A program made the translations under genes and the position numbers. 64,000 nt of DNA from Pedobacter sp. PAMC26386 (lineage in GTDB: Bacteria > Bacteroidota > Bacteroidia > Sphingobacteriales > Sphingobacteriaceae). The notes below the pieces were generated by a model. The model had not been told where the DNA came from and searched no databases. It was given only the letters and a program-made list of their open reading frames with translations. Below, piece by piece: positions 61,504 to 64,000 of this stretch. Location: NCBI GenBank assembly GCA_014302835.1, contig CP060294.1:868001-932000 (forward strand), given 5' to 3'. Every line of letters begins with the position of its first letter. Positions within the stretch are counted from its first letter, which is position 1.

Positions 61504-63825
61504 ATGGAAGAACAAAGCAAAACACAACCGGACGCAGAGAATCCTGAAAAACTGCTGAACTTAAAAGTATCTAAAGCGAAAACATGGGCAGCAGGTATCC
61601 CAGCTGTAGTCGCGGCCTTATTGGATGTTGTAGAAGAAGGTATTCCGTTTAGGGGAGTAAGGGCTTTATTCTCCATGAACCAAAAGGGTGGGTTTGATTG
61701 TTCAAGTTGTGCCTGGCCTGATCCCGATGATGACCGTTCACCAATTGGTGAATACTGTGAAAATGGTGCTAAGGCCCTGGCAGAAGAAGCAACCACGAAA
61801 AAGGTTACTGCGGAGTTTTTTGCGCAATATTCGGTGGCAGATATAGCTAAACTATCCGACTTTGAAATCGGTAAAAAGGGTCGGTTGACTGAACCTGTTT
61901 ATTTACCAAAAGGAGGGACGCATTACCAGCCAATCAGTTGGGACCATGCATTTGAAAAAATAGCAGAACATTTGAATGCGCTGGAATCACCTGATGAAGC
62001 TGCATTTTATACTTCAGGCAGGACGGGTAATGAGGCCTCTTTTGTATACCAGTTATTTACAAAAGAATTCGGTACCAATAATCTGCCGGATTGCTCTAAT
62101 ATGTGTCATGAAACAAGCGGGACAGCTTTATCGCAAACCATAGGAATTGGAAAAGGAACGGTAAAACTGGAAGACTTCTACGATACCGATGTGATTTTGA
62201 TTATCGGACAAAACCCTGGAACAAATGCGCCCAGAATGATGAGTGCGCTAGAGAAAGGAAAAAAAAACGGCGCTAAAATTATTGCGATTAATCCTTTGCC
62301 GGAAGCGGGTTTAATGGGCTTCAGAAACCCACAAGAACTCAATGGAATTCTGGGGACAGGTTCCAGGTTCGCTGATCTTTTTCTTCAGGTAAAAATAAAC
62401 GGAGACATGGCTATTTTTAAAGCACTTGAAATTCTTTTATATGAAGCAGAGCTGAAGTCTCCCGGAAAAGTATTTGACCATGAATTTATTGCGAACCATA
62501 CCGTGGGCTATGGGGATTTTATCAACCACCTGAAAAACTATCGGCTCGAAGAACTGGCTGTACAGGCGGGGGTCCCACTGGCACAAATCAGGGAAGCAGC
62601 AGAAATTATCGGCCCTAAAAACAGACTTATATTTTGTTGGGGAATGGGTTTGACCCAACAAAAAAATGGAGTAGATATGTTGAAAGAGATCGTTAACATT
62701 ACATTATTAAAAGGTAGTATCGGGAAACCAGGTGCCGGTTTATGCCCGGTTCGTGGACACAGTAATGTACAAGGAAACCGGACCATGTTAATTTCAGAGA
62801 AACCGACACAAGCACAACTGGACAGATTAAAATCTGTTTTCGGCTTTGAGCCGCCAAGAAAAAATGGCTATGATGTGGTCAATGCAATCAAAGCGATGCA
62901 TGCGGGCAAAGTCAAAGTGTTTTTTGGAATGGGTGGTAATTTTCTTTCGGCTACGCCGGATACCAATTATACTGCTGAAGCAATGCGCAAGCTGAAATTG
63001 AATGTACAGGTATCTACCAAACTTAACCGCGGTCATTTGATACACGGAGAGGAGGCCTTAATTCTGCCTGCACTATCCCGGAGTGATAAAGATCTGTATG
63101 ATGGTATTCCACAGTTTGTCAGTACGGAAAATTCTATGGGGGTGGTCCAATCTTCCAAGGGGATTCTAGATCCCATATCCAATCAGATGAGGAATGAAAC
63201 CCGGATTGTCTGTGAAATGGCGAAAGCTACTTTAGGCAGTCGGTCTGTAATAAACTGGGATAAATATGCCAATAGTTATGATGAGATCAGGGACGTCATT
63301 GAACAATGCATTCCTGGTTTCGAAGATTACAATAAAAGAGTACGTATACCCGGTGGGTTTTACTTGCCGAACGGTCCGCGTGAAGGAAAATTCATCACGG
63401 AGAAATTTATTGATAAAGCACCATTTACCTTAACAGATTTACCGGTCCATCATTTAGCTGATGATGAATATATGATGGCCTCTGTTCGTAGTCACGATCA
63501 GTTTAATACGACTATTTATGGTTTAGAAGATCGTTACCGTGGTATAAAAAATGAACGTCGTGTGATCTTTATGAATCAGCAGGATATGGATAAGGCAGGT
63601 TTTGTGGAAGGAGAGCATGTTGACCTGTTCAATTACGGAGATAACATTGAAAGAGTAGCGCGGTTATTTGTCGTTGTACCTTACAGTATACCTGCAAGTA
63701 ATACCGTAACCTATTATCCGGAAACCAATGTGCTGATGCCTATTAACAGCGTTTCTGATCAAAGTAATACACCAGTTGGAAAGCTGATTGTGATCAAAAT
63801 AAAAAAACATGTCCCGGATTCCTAA
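61504..63825 (+). CDS. FdhF/YdeP-family molybdopterin oxidoreductase, formate dehydrogenase-like
   Basis: The 773-residue protein has the YdeP-type N-terminus (F-D-C-S-S-C-A-W-P-D-P, around residue 62-72), G-R-T-G-N-E-A, D-C-S-N-M-C-H-E-T-S-G with Cys201 followed by His202, the place of the Sec/Cys-His pair in E. coli FdhF, then I-I-G-Q-N-P-G-T-N-A-P-R-M, cofactor motifs G-K-P-G-A-G-L-C-P-V-R-G-H-S-N-V-Q-G and a C-terminal bis-MGD domain with V-R-S-H-D-Q-F-N-T-T. There is no typical [4Fe-4S] cysteine set and no NAD or membrane subunit nearby, so its electron acceptor is unknown. It has no Tat signal and should be cytoplasmic. Confidence 0.9.
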   Translation: MEEQSKTQPDAENPEKLLNLKVSKAKTWAAGIPAVVAALLDVVEEGIPFRGVRALFSMNQKGGFDCSSCAWPDPDDDRSPIGEYCENGAKALAEEATTKKVTAEFFAQYSVADIAKLSDFEIGKKGRLTEPVYLPKGGTHYQPISWDHAFEKIAEHLNALESPDEAAFYTSGRTGNEASFVYQLFTKEFGTNNLPDCSNMCHETSGTALSQTIGIGKGTVKLEDFYDTDVILIIGQNPGTNAPRMMSALEKGKKNGAKIIAINPLPEAGLMGFRNPQELNGILGTGSRFADLFLQVKINGDMAIFKALEILLYEAELKSPGKVFDHEFIANHTVGYGDFINHLKNYRLEELAVQAGVPLAQIREAAEIIGPKNRLIFCWGMGLTQQKNGVDMLKEIVNITLLKGSIGKPGAGLCPVRGHSNVQGNRTMLISEKPTQAQLDRLKSVFGFEPPRKNGYDVVNAIKAMHAGKVKVFFGMGGNFLSATPDTNYTAEAMRKLKLNVQVSTKLNRGHLIHGEEALILPALSRSDKDLYDGIPQFVSTENSMGVVQSSKGILDPISNQMRNETRIVCEMAKATLGSRSVINWDKYANSYDEIRDVIEQCIPGFEDYNKRVRIPGGFYLPNGPREGKFITEKFIDKAPFTLTDLPVHHLADDEYMMASVRSHDQFNTTIYGLEDRYRGIKNERRVIFMNQQDMDKAGFVEGEHVDLFNYGDNIERVARLFVVVPYSIPASNTVTYYPETNVLMPINSVSDQSNTPVGKLIVIKIKKHVPDS

Positions 63826-64000
63826 ACTATACGGTTTAGTACTGGCTGGTGGCCAGAGTACAAGAATGGGGCACGATAAAGGGCTGATCAACTGGCATGG
63901 CAAACCTCAGCGGGAGTACATGGCTGATCTGCTGATGCCCTTTTGTCAAAAGGTACTCATCTCCTGCAGAGCAGATCAGCTGGAAGAAATTGAAAAGAGG
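63809..64000 (+). CDS. mobA: Molybdenum cofactor guanylyltransferase, N-terminal part
   Basis: The first 64 codons of a gene that leaves the window. The sequence begins S-R-I-P-K-L-Y-G-L-V-L-A-G-G-Q-S-T-R-M-G-H-D-K-G, the nucleotide-binding motif of MobA. MobA attaches GMP to molybdopterin to make the bis-MGD cofactor used by the enzyme just upstream. Its ATG lies 17 bases inside the upstream gene, so the two are coupled. Downstream genes are unknown. Confidence 0.9.
   Translation, partial: MSRIPKLYGLVLAGGQSTRMGHDKGLINWHGKPQREYMADLLMPFCQKVLISCRADQLEEIEKR

Overview
The window looks like chromosome from an aerobic, glycan- and peptide-scavenging member of the Bacteroidota, most likely Sphingobacteriaceae (Pedobacter-like). 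The signs are three SusC/SusD outer-membrane uptake pairs, many lipoproteins with an S-C-K-type lipobox, Bacteroidota-only families (DUF4270, DUF2490, DUF5686), an AT-rich composition, weak ribosome binding sites and repeated TAnnTTTG -7 promoter boxes. The genus is an inference. I saw no rRNA, tRNA, CRISPR array, insertion sequence or phage gene.

Layout. (1) 1-5.2 kb: the tail of a SusC, its SusD, then an exported isoaspartyl peptidase and an exported cyanophycinase-like peptidase, followed by an acetyltransferase and a decayed cupin gene. (2) 5.2-18.5 kb: a mixed housekeeping and stress region with a GyrI-like protein, a DUF5686 outer-membrane protein, HxlR/VOC, acetyltransferases, a peroxiredoxin, a MocR regulator, an exported flavodoxin-RidA fusion opposite an AraC regulator, a CreD operon with two identical inverted-repeat operators, and an exported Rid protein. 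(3) 18.6-23.2 kb: a second SusC/SusD pair of unknown substrate behind a long leader with a small Cys-Cys peptide ORF. (4) 23.3-40.6 kb: a rhamnose and rhamnoside utilisation locus with RhaT, a bifunctional aldolase/dehydrogenase, RhaI, RhaB, a GH78 rhamnosidase, a third SusC (interrupted by one in-frame stop), SusD, a second GH78 and a GntR-type sensor-regulator. (5) 40.6-49.4 kb: Kelch and DUF4270 lipoproteins opposite a two-component system, then a nitrilase, an AraC/acetyltransferase/esterase group and an MscS channel. (6) 49.4-57 kb: an MDR oxidoreductase, organic-acid transporters (DAACS, CitMHS) with a DUF2490 protein opposite a LytS/LytTR pair, and a zinc alcohol dehydrogenase. (7) 57-60 kb: the metNIQ methionine importer. 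(8) 60-64 kb: a molybdenum formate dehydrogenase-like operon (fdhD, small ORF, FdhF/YdeP, start of mobA) behind a perfect FNR-type box.

How they work together. In the rhamnose locus the GH78 enzymes release rhamnose from plant or bacterial polysaccharide, SusC/D take oligomers into the periplasm, RhaT imports the monomer, and RhaI, RhaB and the bifunctional enzyme convert it to dihydroxyacetone phosphate and a lactaldehyde-derived product. In the fdh operon FdhD and MobA serve maturation of the molybdoenzyme. All function calls rest on reading motifs and gene order; no database search was possible.
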